NCBI RefSeq assembly: GCF_001426525.1
Contig: NZ_LMEW01000034.1
Coordinates: 420,766-484,765 of the forward strand
DNA length: 64,000 nt
From: Massilia sp. Root133
GTDB lineage: Bacteria > Pseudomonadota > Gammaproteobacteria > Burkholderiales > Burkholderiaceae_D
Direction: 5' to 3'
Numbering within the stretch: the stretch's first letter is position 1; every line of letters begins with the position of its first letter. Below, in pieces: positions 1 to 8,488 of this stretch. A program made the position numbers and the translations under genes. The notes under the pieces are model-generated. The model was not told the origin of the DNA and ran no database searches. It worked only from the letters and a program-made list of their open reading frames with translations.

Positions 1-166
1 CGACATCGGCAGCAAGGTGTACCTGGGCCCGCGCAGCGCCGTGCTGTACAGCGCGAAGGTCGGGGACAATGCCCGCATCGGGCCGCTGACCCTTGTCATG
101 AAGGGCGAGCACATTCCGGCCGCGACGGGCTGGAACGGGTTGCCGGCGGCGCCGCAGCGCGTGTGA
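1..166 (+). CDS. Pls/PosA-type NRPS-like protein, C-terminal end (partial)
   Basis: Only the last 54 codons are inside the window; the frame begins at base 2 and stops with TGA at 164-166. The peptide has the spacing of a left-handed beta-helix (hexapeptide repeat) domain, with I/V-G-x4 turns such as DIGSKVYLGP and VGDNARIGPL, and ends in the GWNGLPA-type tail seen in hexapeptide-repeat proteins. Pls/PosA-type NRPS-like enzymes (adenylation, carrier, membrane helices, then hexapeptide repeats) typically end this way and often sit next to a phosphopantetheinyl transferase, as here. That family assignment is inference from the tail plus the neighbour; a stand-alone hexapeptide acyltransferase is the alternative. 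Confidence 0.55.
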   Translation, partial: DIGSKVYLGPRSAVLYSAKVGDNARIGPLTLVMKGEHIPAATGWNGLPAAPQRV

Positions 167-747
167 TGGAGCCCGCATTGCCCGTGCGCTGGTGGGACGG
201 GGGCGGATTCGCGGACGCGCCTTTCGACGCGGCCATGCACGTCGTCGGCGTGCGCGGGCAACCCGACCGCGCGACGGCCCGGCGCACGATCCGTTCGGCG
301 CTGCTGGCCGCGCTGGCGCAGGCGAGCGGGCTCTCGCCGTCGTCGATCCGGCTGTGTGGTGCGCCGGGCGAGGCGCCCTGGGCGCTGCTCGACGATGGCC
401 GCCGCGTCGCGCTGTCGATCAGCCACGACGGCGACCTGTCCGTGGCGGCCCTGCGGCTGGATGGCGGCGCCGTCGGCATCGACGTCATGCAGGTCACCGA
501 CGTCCCGGACTGGCAAGCCGTCGCCCGCGACTATCTCGGCCCGGCGGCCGCGGCCACGCTGGCCGGCGCGCCCGCGTTCGCGCGCGCGTGGAGCGAGCGC
601 GAGGCCAGGCTCAAATGCCGGGGGCTGGCGCTGGCGGAATGGGGCGCCTGCGACGAACCCCTGCTGGCGGCGTGCACCTGCCGGTCACTGGTGCTGCCGG
701 ACGGCTACGCGGGGAGCGTCGCGGTGCTGCCTGCCCCATGGTCCTAG
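166..747 (+). CDS. 4'-phosphopantetheinyl transferase (Sfp-type)
   Basis: A 193-aa protein expected to move the 4'-phosphopantetheine arm of CoA onto the Ser of a carrier protein domain, activating the NRPS-like enzyme encoded just upstream. Visible motifs are SISHDGD (about residues 84-90), GIDVM (104-108, Mg2+-binding Asp) and WSEREARLK (142-150), the W-x-x-(K/R)-E-x-x-x-K core of the family. The ATG shares its A with the upstream stop (TGATG at 164-168), so translation is probably coupled; a GTG three bases earlier is also in frame. At 193 aa it is shorter than Sfp (224 aa), in the range of compact members of this superfamily. The 3' end overlaps the convergent gene at 744 by 4 bp. Confidence 0.8.
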   Translation: MEPALPVRWWDGGGFADAPFDAAMHVVGVRGQPDRATARRTIRSALLAALAQASGLSPSSIRLCGAPGEAPWALLDDGRRVALSISHDGDLSVAALRLDGGAVGIDVMQVTDVPDWQAVARDYLGPAAAATLAGAPAFARAWSEREARLKCRGLALAEWGACDEPLLAACTCRSLVLPDGYAGSVAVLPAPWS

Positions 748-1193
748 GCCTTTGCGCGCGGTTTCAACCGGAAGCTGATGCCCATGCGATTGATCGCATT
801 CATGGCCGCGATCACGATCGTCAGTTCGACCAGGGCCGTTTCTCCAAATGCGGCCAATGCCGCCGCGTAGGCCGCGTCCGACGCATGGGTCTCGCTCACG
901 CGCGTCACTTCCTCCGTCCACGCCAGGGCCGCCCGTTCCTGGTCCGAAAACAGATAGGCGGCTTCTTCCCATACCGGCACCAGTACGATCTTGTCGACGG
1001 ACATCCCGTGTTTGATGAGATCGCGGGTGTGGACATCGATGCAATGTGCGCAACCGTTCAATTGCGACGTCCTGAGGAACACGAGGTGTATGAGTCCCGG
1101 TTCCAGACCCGTGCCCGTCGTTGCGTAATGGTGGAGTGCTCCCAGCGCCTTGGCGCCTTCCTGCGACACTTGAAACCAGTTTGCGCGATTCAT
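744..1193 (-). CDS. carboxymuconolactone decarboxylase family (AhpD-like) protein
   Basis: A 149-aa single-domain AhpD/CMD-fold protein. The signature is GCAHCIDVH, giving C48, C51 and H55, the C-x-x-C-x-x-x-H pair that acts as peroxidase/disulfide centre in AhpD relatives. The start at 1193 is preferred because a GAAAGGAAAA ribosome-binding site precedes it; an in-frame ATG at 1226 would add 11 residues. The gene is divergent from an ECF41 sigma factor at 1360. CMD genes are the classic target of that sigma group, and an ECF41-type promoter reads into this gene (1261-1287). Likely role: oxidative or electrophile stress under the sigma factor; the substrate is unknown. Confidence 0.85.
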   Translation of the reverse strand: MNRANWFQVSQEGAKALGALHHYATTGTGLEPGLIHLVFLRTSQLNGCAHCIDVHTRDLIKHGMSVDKIVLVPVWEEAAYLFSDQERAALAWTEEVTRVSETHASDAAYAAALAAFGETALVELTIVIAAMNAINRMGISFRLKPRAKA

Positions 1194-1260
1194 CGTGCGT
1201 TTTCCTTTCATGCGGTGATTGGTCATGCGGTTGGCAACCCCTGCCCGCCGCTATCCACAA

Positions 1261-1287
1261 GACGTGCGGCCGCGCGCCGCCGTGACA
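1261..1287 (-). promoter_or_regulatory. ECF41-type promoter for the CMD gene
   Basis: Read on the minus strand: TGTCACG (1287-1281), exactly 16 bases, then CGTC (1264-1261). The published ECF41 consensus is TGTCACA-N16-CGTC, so there is one mismatch and the spacing is exact. Transcription would start near 1254, about 60 bases before the chosen start codon. Confidence 0.75.
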
Positions 1288-1300
1288 CACCGGACGGATC

Positions 1301-1327
1301 CGTCACAATAGGCGGAGCCGGATCGTC
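1301..1327 (+). promoter_or_regulatory. ECF41-type promoter for the sigma factor gene (autoregulatory)
   Basis: CGTCACA (1301-1307), exactly 16 bases, then CGTC (1324-1327): one mismatch from the ECF41 consensus TGTCACA-N16-CGTC with exact spacing. It points at the sigma gene starting at 1360, implying autoregulation. The two promoters lie back to back with 13 bp between them. Confidence 0.75.
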
Positions 1328-1359
1328 TAGTAAGTATTGTTCAAGCCCCCGGGATAGCC

Positions 1360-2235
1360 ATGAAGTCCGCCGACCTGCTTGTATTCGAAGCATTACGCCC
1401 ACGTCTTTTCTTGATTGCCTATCGCATGCTCGGCATGCGCGCCGACGCGGAGGACGTCGTCCAGGACGCCTGGCTGCGGTACAGCGCGAGCGTGCGTGAC
1501 GACGTCAGGTCGGCTGAAGCCTGGCTGGTGACCATCACGACGCGGCTGTCGATCGATCGCTTGCGCAGCCGGAAAACCGAGCGTGACGCCTACACCGGCT
1601 GGTGGCTTCCGGAACCCGTCGTCGAGATCGTCGAAGACACGCCCGAGGCCGCTGCCGAATTGGCCAGCGATGTCTCTGTCGCCATGCTCTGGGTGCTGGA
1701 ACGGCTCACGCCGGAGGAGCGGGCCGCATTCCTGATGCGCAAAGTATTCGACCAGGATTATGGTGACGTCGCGGCCATGCTTGGCAAAAGCGAAGCTGCC
1801 TGCAGGCAATTGGTCCACCGGGCCCAGGAACGGATACGCCAGGAGAGTCCGCGTTTCACGGTCTCGAAGTCGATGCATCGCGTCGTCCTCGAACAATTCA
1901 TGCAGGCGGCCGCCAACGCCGATCGCGCTGCGATGAAGACGCTCCTGTCGGCAGATGTCGAATTCCGGGCGGACGGCGGAGGAAAAGTGGAGTCCCTGCA
2001 CAAGGTCCTCATCGGGACAGGACGCGTAGCAGGACTGTATTGGGCAGTTGACAATGCGTTCCGCGAACGGGTTGTCTACAAGATGGCACGTGTGAACGGC
2101 GAACCTGGACTGGTTCGTTACATCGATGGGAAAGTCGAATCGGTACAATCGTTTTGCATTCACGACGGCACCATTTCGCGTATATATGTAGTGCGGAATC
2201 CAGACAAATTGCAGGGCATCCCGTTACTGCAGTAA
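1360..2235 (+). CDS. ECF41-group RNA polymerase sigma factor
   Basis: A 291-aa extracytoplasmic-function sigma factor of the SigJ/ECF41 type. Region 2 covers about residues 8-75 (DAEDVVQDAWLR), region 4 about 105-162, and a SnoaL/NTF2-like C-terminal extension of about 120 residues follows. All three hallmark motifs of the group are present: WLPEP (82-86) in the linker, DGGGK (205-209) and NPDKL (280-284) in the extension. In this group no separate anti-sigma factor is encoded; the extension itself modulates activity. The divergent CMD gene and the matched promoter pair between the two genes agree with the classification. The inducing signal is not visible. Confidence 0.92.
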   Translation: MKSADLLVFEALRPRLFLIAYRMLGMRADAEDVVQDAWLRYSASVRDDVRSAEAWLVTITTRLSIDRLRSRKTERDAYTGWWLPEPVVEIVEDTPEAAAELASDVSVAMLWVLERLTPEERAAFLMRKVFDQDYGDVAAMLGKSEAACRQLVHRAQERIRQESPRFTVSKSMHRVVLEQFMQAAANADRAAMKTLLSADVEFRADGGGKVESLHKVLIGTGRVAGLYWAVDNAFRERVVYKMARVNGEPGLVRYIDGKVESVQSFCIHDGTISRIYVVRNPDKLQGIPLLQ

Positions 2236-2336
2236 TGTTCGGGTCCGCGGCAGGTTTTCCTGAGTGCATGTATACTCGTGGCATTCGCGCATCGTCGCAT
2301 TTTCTGACGACGATGGCACAGCTTGCCTGAGTTCCA

Positions 2337-2699
2337 ATGAAATTACGCCAACTTACCGTTTTCCTGGGTGGATACCTCGCGACCGTCGTCGTTCTCGCCC
2401 GCCTCTACAACAGCTTTTCCGGGATTGCCTCGACCGCCGTCATCGCCATCTGCCTCGCCATCGCCCTGCTGATCGGCTTCGCGGCGGGCACGTCGGAAAC
2501 GGCTGCACGGCATGGCGCGGCGTTCGTGCTCGCCTCGTTCTGCGGCGCGCTCACGATCCTGCTGTCGTTCTACGCGCGGACGGCCGGCGTCGCCCTCGTC
2601 GCCTTGCCTTACGTTTTTTTCTGGACGAACGCCGCCTGGCTGGGATTGCAGGCGGCCCGGATCTGCCGGACCGCGTTGAACGCACCGTCCGCGCAGTAA
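2337..2699 (+). CDS. small integral membrane protein of unknown function
   Basis: A 120-aa hydrophobic protein with about four predicted membrane segments (near residues 5-24, 31-50, 60-80 and 83-103) and short charged ends. I recognise no family motif. It lies 42 bp before the membrane-bound hydrolase gene in the same direction, so the two may be co-transcribed. Composition matches the surrounding DNA. Function unknown. Confidence 0.6.
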   Translation: MKLRQLTVFLGGYLATVVVLARLYNSFSGIASTAVIAICLAIALLIGFAAGTSETAARHGAAFVLASFCGALTILLSFYARTAGVALVALPYVFFWTNAAWLGLQAARICRTALNAPSAQ

Positions 2700-2741
2700 A
2701 CACGTCGATCCGCCAGCTTGCGGTTTGGGTAAGATTGCAGG

Positions 2742-3983
2742 ATGGATAATCTCACCCACTCCGTCGTCGGCCTCGGCATCGGCGCGCTGATCGACCGCAG
2801 CGTGCCGCCCGAGGCGACTCCCGACGCGCAGCGCACGCGCACGCGCTTGCTTCTCACGCTCGGCTGCCTCGCCAGCAATTTCCCCGACCTGGACCTCGTG
2901 CTCACAAAGCTGCTCGAGGCACCGCTGGGCTATCTGCTGCACCACCGCGGCCATACGCACACCTTGCTGGCGGCGCTCGGCGAAGTGGCGCTATTGCTGG
3001 GGCTCGTCTGGCTGCTGTGGCCGGCCGCACGCGGACTGCTGCGCACCAGCCCGCGTGCCCGGTTCTCGGCGGTCCTGACGGCGTGCGTGGGCATGGTGCT
3101 GCACATTTCGATGGACGCACTCAACGTCTACGGCGTGCATCCGTTCTGGCCGTTCGATGCGCGCTGGTATTACGGCGACCTCATCTTCATCGTCGAACCC
3201 GTCTTCTGGATCGCGTTCGGCATCCCGCTCGCCCTCATGGCGAGGAGACCGATACGGCGCGGACTGCTGCTGGCCCTGCTGATCGGCGTGTCCGTCGCCG
3301 TCACGTTTGCCGGGTTCCTGCAATGGGGTTCGCTGGCCGGACTGCTGGCCCTCGCCGGCTTCCTGGCGTGGATCGCACGCTGGCGGGCGCGCCGCGCCGG
3401 TGGCGACCGTGGCCGCACCGCCCTGGCTGCCGGGCTGGCCGCGGCGCTCGCCTTCGTCCTCGTCCAGGCAGCGGCCATGCACACGGCCCGCGACACGGTC
3501 GCTGCCGCCATCGCCCGCCTCGACCCGGGCGAGCGCCTGCTCGACACGGCCCTGTCCGCCTATCCCGCCAATCCGCTGTGCTGGTCGTTCGTGACCGTGG
3601 CCACGGATGCGGCGCACGGCAGCTACCACCTGCGCCGCGGCCAGCTCAGCGTCGCGCCGGGCATCACGCCGGTCGCCTCCTGCCCGGCCGGGATCGCGGG
3701 CCGTGCCGCCGGCGACGATGCGCAACTGGCCTGGCAAGGCGACGCACGCGACAGCCTCGCGCGCCTGCACGACCTGCAACAGAACAATTGCCACTTCAAC
3801 GCCTGGATGCGCTTCGCCCGCGCGCCGGCGATTGACGGCACGACGGCGACGGATGCGCGCTGGAGCCCGCTGGGCAGCGCCAATTTCTCGACGATGGACT
3901 ATGCCTCCCTCGCAGACATGCCCTGCCCCCGTCCCGTGCCGGACTGGGGCTATCCGCGCGCGGATCTGTTGCGGCAGCCTTGA
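2742..3983 (+). CDS. YdjM-type membrane-bound metal-dependent hydrolase
   Basis: A 413-aa inner-membrane protein. The N-terminus MDNLTHSVVGLGIGAL, then SNFPDLDLV (about 48-56) and HHRGHTHTLL (about 67-76), is the conserved His/Asp pattern of the YdjM/DUF457 family of predicted membrane-bound metal hydrolases. Several hydrophobic segments follow to about residue 250, then a roughly 160-residue soluble C-terminal part, longer than in E. coli YdjM. The physiological substrate of the family is not established. A short gap (42 bp) to the upstream membrane gene suggests a common transcript. Confidence 0.75.
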   Translation: MDNLTHSVVGLGIGALIDRSVPPEATPDAQRTRTRLLLTLGCLASNFPDLDLVLTKLLEAPLGYLLHHRGHTHTLLAALGEVALLLGLVWLLWPAARGLLRTSPRARFSAVLTACVGMVLHISMDALNVYGVHPFWPFDARWYYGDLIFIVEPVFWIAFGIPLALMARRPIRRGLLLALLIGVSVAVTFAGFLQWGSLAGLLALAGFLAWIARWRARRAGGDRGRTALAAGLAAALAFVLVQAAAMHTARDTVAAAIARLDPGERLLDTALSAYPANPLCWSFVTVATDAAHGSYHLRRGQLSVAPGITPVASCPAGIAGRAAGDDAQLAWQGDARDSLARLHDLQQNNCHFNAWMRFARAPAIDGTTATDARWSPLGSANFSTMDYASLADMPCPRPVPDWGYPRADLLRQP

Positions 3984-4100
3984 ACACCGCAGGGGCACAG
4001 GAATGTGCCATAAGGTGACACATCGTCGCGCTTGCCGGCGGCCAATATGTGGCCCGGATATTGCTAAAGGATCAACCACCTTCACAACCAGGGAGATCCG

Positions 4101-4637
4101 ATGCGAAAGTTCCTCATCTCGACCGTGTGCTGCGCCACGCTTCACGGCGCGGTGGCACATGCCCGACCGCCAGGCAATGGCGCACCCGACATCAAATCCG
4201 CCGAAAGCGAACTGAGCTATCGGTCCTACATCACCAGCAACAAGCGCATCAAATGCCTGTACGGCTATGCGGCGAACAAGACGGGGGACCACGCGGCCGC
4301 GATCCAGATCTTCGACGACTGCATCCGGCGCTGGAACGACGTGTTCTCCATGATCGGCCTGGCGCAGATGTATGAAACCGGCATCGGCATCCGGCAGGAC
4401 GCCGCACAATCGACGGCCCTGATGCGCCGGGCGGCCCAACTGGACGACGGCTCGAGCTATCCGAGCCTGGCCCGCTATCACTTTGGCGTCGCGCTGGCGG
4501 AGGGCTATGGCATCGAGAAAAATATCGCCGAAGCGCGGAGATGGCTCCACAAGGCGGCCGACGAAGGGGTGAACGAAGCCGCCGCTTATCTGGATCATCT
4601 GGATCACCTCGACCACCAGGATCGCGCGGCGCCATGA
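4101..4637 (+). CDS. Sel1-repeat (TPR-like) periplasmic protein
   Basis: A 178-aa protein with an N-terminal signal peptide (MRKFLISTVCCATLHGAVAHA, cleavage near residue 21). At least two Sel1-type alpha/alpha repeats follow: one around 75-110 (AQMYETGIGIRQDAAQSTALM) and one around 118-155 (FGVALAEGYGIEKNIAEARRW, KAADEGVNEAA). Such repeats mediate protein contacts. The C-terminus carries a tandem LDH-LDH-LDH stretch from near-identical nonamers, a likely slippage product. Partners are unknown. It is followed by a decayed glycosyltransferase on the other strand. Confidence 0.65.
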   Translation: MRKFLISTVCCATLHGAVAHARPPGNGAPDIKSAESELSYRSYITSNKRIKCLYGYAANKTGDHAAAIQIFDDCIRRWNDVFSMIGLAQMYETGIGIRQDAAQSTALMRRAAQLDDGSSYPSLARYHFGVALAEGYGIEKNIAEARRWLHKAADEGVNEAAAYLDHLDHLDHQDRAAP

Positions 4638-4639
4638 GC

Positions 4640-5043
4640 GCCTGGCCCGCCATCCGCGGGCCGCGTCCTGCTGTGTGATCACGTGCCGGAAGAAGGCCAC
4701 AAGTTCCGGCACGTGCGTATCGAAGTAGAACTGCACGCTGCATGCGCATGCGCGTGCGCGTGCGCGTGCGCGTGCGCAGTACGCCCACGCGGGTCCCGTC
4801 GCGCAGTTGCGCGGCCCTGGTCGTCGATGCCGTCATAGAACACCCCCACGCCGAGCCGGCGCGCCAGCGCCTGCATGCGACCGCCGCTGCCGACGCGTCA
4901 CACGAGCCGTCGTCCACGCCCACGGCCTCCCACGCGTCCAGCGTCTGGGCCTGCAGGCTCGCGAGCGCGCGGGCGATGAAGTGCGCCTGGTCGAAGGTCG
5001 GCACCCGCACGCTCACGCGGGGTTGGAAAGATGTCGTCGTCAT
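4640..5043 (-). pseudogene. family 2 glycosyltransferase remnant, frameshifted
   Basis: Starting at 5043 on the minus strand, about 50 residues read as a GT2 N-terminus: VSVRVPTFDQAHFIARAL, then LQAQTLDAWEAVGVDDGS, the nucleotide-sugar binding strand with its DDGS motif. Homology-like sequence then moves to another frame (VGVFYDGIDDQGRATARRD, around 4790-4880) and again to a third (FDTHVPELVAFFRHVI, around 4670-4735). A (GCGTGC)n tract at about 4740-4780 lies between the last two segments and is a plausible slippage site. No continuous frame restores a full enzyme, which would need over 250 residues, so this is a truncated and frameshifted relic. The 3' limit is approximate. Confidence 0.6.
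4740..4780. repeat. hexanucleotide tract (GCGTGC)n in the glycosyltransferase relic
   Basis: About six imperfect tandem copies of a 6-bp purine/pyrimidine-alternating unit (GCATGC then GCGTGC). In one frame it encodes alternating His-Ala. It lies at the boundary between two frames of the pseudogene, as expected if slippage helped to break the gene. Confidence 0.8.
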
Positions 5044-5298
5044 GCAACAAGCATAAGGAGGCGAGGCTGTGCGCGTTTGCGCCGGATCAGTCGTGCGCGT
5101 GCCCCGGAAACAACGACTTGTGAACCTTATTGCATCACTTTGTGGTTACTGGGCACTATTGCCCGTTCGCACTACCTGATAGACTCCTCCGTTTCACCCG
5201 CCTGCAATAAACTCTCACGAAAATCACGCAGGCAGGTGACGCCAGTGCAAAAGACACGGCGCACCAAGCAAACGATTATAAAAAAACTGGGATAGTTC
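5044..5298. other. intergenic region upstream of TonB receptor
   Basis: 255 bp without a recognisable gene. It must hold the promoter of the TonB receptor at 5299. I see no confident -35/-10 pair, riboswitch or clear inverted repeat. Confidence 0.4.
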
Positions 5299-7542
5299 AT
5301 GAAGAATCAGCAGGGTCGGTTGACCCCCAACCTGCTCGCCATGTCGATCGCGGCGATCGCATGGAGCGCGCCGGCGTGCGCGCAGGTGGAGACACAGGGC
5401 GACGGCATCCAGGAGGTGATCGTCACGGCGCAGCGCACGGCCGCGCCGGAATCGAAGACGCCGGTGGCGATGAGCGTGCTCACGGCGCGCCAGCTCGACG
5501 CGATCGGCGCCGACACGCCGGGCGCCCTCGCCGCGCGCCTGCCGAATACGTACCTGGAAAATTCGTACGACGGCCTGCGCATCACGATCCGCGGCGTCTC
5601 GAACGCCGACGTCACGGAAAAGGGCGACCCGTCGGCCGCCTTCATGGTCGACGGCGTCTACGTCGCGCGGCCGCAGAGCCAGAACGTGGCGCTGTACGAC
5701 GTCGAGCGCGTCGAAGTGCTGCGCGGTCCGCAAGGCACGCTGTACGGCCGCAACACGACCGCCGGCGTCGTCAACGTGATCACGAAGGCGCCCGTCGGCC
5801 GCTTCGAGGGCGACGTCAATGCGGCCTACGGCAGCCGGGGCGAACGCAAGGTCGGCGCCATGGTCAACGTGCCCGTGAACGACGTGCTGGCGCTGCGCGC
5901 CGCCGCCACCTGGAACGAGCACGACGCTTACCTGAAGAACGGGTCGACCACGCCGCGCGGCCTGGGCCTGGACCGCGACGACCGCGCCGCGCGCCTGTCG
6001 GCCAGGCTGGCACTCGGCAAGAACGCTGCGCTGCTGGTGCGCTACGAGGCGAGCCGCGACGATGGCAACAACGACAGTACGGTACCCGACTCGAATTTCT
6101 ACAACGGCATCGCGACCGGCCAGCCGGCGTGGAACGGCGACTCGACCGACCGCCAGCTGACCTACCGCTTCAACCCGCCGAACACGCGCTTCGAACAGGG
6201 CTATTCGCACAAGAAGACGTCCAGCCTGACGACGGACCTGAGCTGGAACCTCGGCCCCGCGACCCTGTCGTGGCTGGGTGCGCACCGCAGCTTCGATCAC
6301 GATTACCTGTACAACTTCTACTACCGCGTGGCGCCGACGATCGCGCTGGGCGTGCGCCAGCCGTTCACCGGAACGTACAGCCAGGATTCGCACGAACTGC
6401 GTCTCGCGACGAACGGCGCCGGCCCCGTGACTGCCCAGGGCGGCGTGTACTGGTTCCGCGAACGGGCGCGCGACACCTATTATTTCCGCGACCTGCAAGC
6501 GGTCGGCCTGCCGCCCTACTATGTATTCGGCAACGACCCGGTCGAAGCGCGCAGCAAGGCCGTGTTCGGGCAGGCGACGGTCCGCCTGGCCGACGGCCTG
6601 CGCGCCACGGCCGGCGCCCGCTACACGGAAGACGACAAGTCGCGTGTCGGCTATATCGGCTACCAGCGCACGGCGGCGTTCAACGCGGCCACCGACCTGC
6701 GCGAGCTGAACGCGGGCAGCATCTCCACCGACAAGACGACGTGGCGCCTGGGCCTCGACTACGACCTGGCCCCGGCCACGCTCGTCTACGGCTCGATCGC
6801 GACCGGCTACAAGGCCGGCGGCTTCAACGACGGCTGCGCCGCGGGCGACGCGCGCAACGGCGTCGGCTGCCCCGCCGCCACCGCGCTGCCGGCCGCCAGC
6901 CTCACGTACCGGCCGGAGACCGTGCGCGCCTACGAGGCGGGCGTCAAGACCCGCTTCCGGGACGGCCGCGCAACACTCAACGTGGCCGTGTTCCACTACG
7001 ACTACCGCAACCTGCAGCTGTCGAACGAGGTCGTGATCAACGGCCGGCCGCGCTACGAGACGACGAACGCGGGCGCGGCCTCGATCCGCGGCCTGGAAGC
7101 GGATGGCCAGGTGCTGGCGACCAGCGCCGACCGCTTCACGTACGCCCTCACGCTGCTCGACGCGCACTACGCGAGCTACGTGCCGGACGGCGTGCATTCC
7201 TGGGCCGGGGTCAAGCTGGACCGCACGCCGGCGCGCACGCTGTCGCTCGGCTGGGAACACCGGACGCACATCAAAGGCGGCGTGCTGACGGCCGGTGCGG
7301 GCACGCGCGCGAGCGCCAGCTACCTGCTGGGCGTGCCGCAGGCGGGCCTGAAGTTCCGCGTGCCCGGCCACACGGAATCGGACCTGCGCCTCGGCTGGGA
7401 ACCGGACGGTGCGCCGTGGAGCGTGCTCGCGCGCGTGCGCAACGTCGAGGACAAGGTGCGGCCGATGACGATCAGTTCGTCGGGCCTCGCCGTGCCGACC
7501 GAGCCGCGCACGGCCGACGTCCGTTTCGACTACCGCTTCTGA
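5299..7542 (+). CDS. TonB-dependent outer-membrane receptor
   Basis: A 747-aa receptor with a signal peptide (cleavage after APACAQ, about residue 29) and a TonB-box-like IQEVIVTAQR at about 35-44. The plug domain follows (about 45-165) with the GPQGTLYGRNTTAGVVNV motif, then a 22-strand-type barrel ending in FDYRF with the terminal Phe needed for BAM assembly. Such receptors import siderophores, cobalamin or large hydrophobic or carbohydrate ligands. There is no N-terminal signalling domain and no iron-pathway gene nearby. It lies 70 bp before a carotenoid-hydratase/oxygenase/signalling operon in the same direction, so an isoprenoid-related ligand is possible; that is inference only. Confidence 0.85.
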   Translation: MKNQQGRLTPNLLAMSIAAIAWSAPACAQVETQGDGIQEVIVTAQRTAAPESKTPVAMSVLTARQLDAIGADTPGALAARLPNTYLENSYDGLRITIRGVSNADVTEKGDPSAAFMVDGVYVARPQSQNVALYDVERVEVLRGPQGTLYGRNTTAGVVNVITKAPVGRFEGDVNAAYGSRGERKVGAMVNVPVNDVLALRAAATWNEHDAYLKNGSTTPRGLGLDRDDRAARLSARLALGKNAALLVRYEASRDDGNNDSTVPDSNFYNGIATGQPAWNGDSTDRQLTYRFNPPNTRFEQGYSHKKTSSLTTDLSWNLGPATLSWLGAHRSFDHDYLYNFYYRVAPTIALGVRQPFTGTYSQDSHELRLATNGAGPVTAQGGVYWFRERARDTYYFRDLQAVGLPPYYVFGNDPVEARSKAVFGQATVRLADGLRATAGARYTEDDKSRVGYIGYQRTAAFNAATDLRELNAGSISTDKTTWRLGLDYDLAPATLVYGSIATGYKAGGFNDGCAAGDARNGVGCPAATALPAASLTYRPETVRAYEAGVKTRFRDGRATLNVAVFHYDYRNLQLSNEVVINGRPRYETTNAGAASIRGLEADGQVLATSADRFTYALTLLDAHYASYVPDGVHSWAGVKLDRTPARTLSLGWEHRTHIKGGVLTAGAGTRASASYLLGVPQAGLKFRVPGHTESDLRLGWEPDGAPWSVLARVRNVEDKVRPMTISSSGLAVPTEPRTADVRFDYRF

Positions 7543-7612
7543 TTTCAAGCGCGGCCGCCGCCCTTGCGGTGGCCGCATATTTCATCGTTACGTCGTGCCC
7601 CTGGAGCCTCAT

Positions 7613-8488
7613 ATGACCCCATTGCTGCGCCGTCGTCTGCCCGTCATCGCCGCCACGCTGCTGGCGGTCTTCCTCCTCGTCCTGGCCAAACGCATCGGCG
7701 GCAACACCACCGTCGCCCTCGTCGCCAGCTCGCTGCTGATGTTCGGCTGCTGCTGGGCCAGCGCGGCGCACCTGCTGGGCGGCGCCGCCGCGCTGCGCCT
7801 CGTCGCCATCGCCACGAGCGTCGGCTGGCTCGCCGAGCAGCTCGGGTCGTCGTACGGCTGGTTCTTCGGCAGCTACGCGTACACGCCCGTGCTCGGGCCC
7901 GCGCTGGGCGACGTCCCGATCGTGATCCCGCTGATGTGGTTCGCGCTGGCGTACGTCGGCTACGTGATCGCCAACCTGATCGTGTGGCAGGACCCCGTCG
8001 ACCGCCCCGCATCGCCTGGCCACGACGCGATCATGGCGCTGCTGGGCGCGATGGTCGTCACGTGCTACGACCTGGGCGTCGACCCGTACATGGTCTACGT
8101 GCTGAAGGCGTGGATCATGACCGAGAAGGACGGCTGGTGGTTCGGCGAGACCGTACAGGGCTTTGCCGGCTGGATGACGGTATCGTTCGCGATCCTGTTC
8201 GCGTTCCGCCGCCTCGCGCGCGTGCGCACGGCGCCAGAAGACGCAGGCGCAGTGCTGCCGACGATGCGCCACATGTTCGTGCCGCTGGGCGTCTACGCCG
8301 GCCTGATGGTGTTCCAGGTGCTGCTCGGCTACCCCGTCGAGGCCCGCACGATCGCGCTGTTCGCGATGGGCTTCCCGCTGCTCGCGGCCACGATCGGCCT
8401 GCTGCGCTGGCAAGGCATCCTGGCTCGCCCCGCGGCGGATGAACAGGCCCCTGCCGTGCCGGCCGAAGCGCTGAAGGAGGCCGCATGA
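7613..8488 (+). CDS. CruF-like carotenoid hydratase (DUF422 family)
   Basis: A 291-aa integral membrane protein with about eight hydrophobic segments. The diagnostic stretch EQLGSSYGWFFGSYAYTPVL (about 72-91), followed by VIPLMWFALAYVGYVIANLI, matches the carotenoid biosynthesis family that includes CruF/bisanhydrobacterioruberin hydratase. These enzymes hydrate the terminal psi-end of linear carotenoids. The ATG at 7613 is chosen because GGAG sits 7 bases upstream; a GTG at 7595 is also in frame. The end overlaps the next gene by ATGA (8485-8488), so they are coupled. No phytoene synthase or desaturase is in the window, so the substrate must come from elsewhere. Confidence 0.8.
   Translation: MTPLLRRRLPVIAATLLAVFLLVLAKRIGGNTTVALVASSLLMFGCCWASAAHLLGGAAALRLVAIATSVGWLAEQLGSSYGWFFGSYAYTPVLGPALGDVPIVIPLMWFALAYVGYVIANLIVWQDPVDRPASPGHDAIMALLGAMVVTCYDLGVDPYMVYVLKAWIMTEKDGWWFGETVQGFAGWMTVSFAILFAFRRLARVRTAPEDAGAVLPTMRHMFVPLGVYAGLMVFQVLLGYPVEARTIALFAMGFPLLAATIGLLRWQGILARPAADEQAPAVPAEALKEAA

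Noticed and set aside
4638..5298. Genomic island or prophage remnant
   Set aside because: Only one decayed glycosyltransferase and a short repeat; no integrase, attachment-site duplication or composition shift.
5044..5298. Riboswitch upstream of the TonB receptor, such as a cobalamin element
   Set aside because: No B12-box or other conserved riboswitch core could be found by eye.
5224..7578. 784-codon open frame antisense to the TonB receptor
   Set aside because: Composition is typical of the reverse of a GC-rich gene and no family features are present, while the opposite strand encodes a complete receptor.
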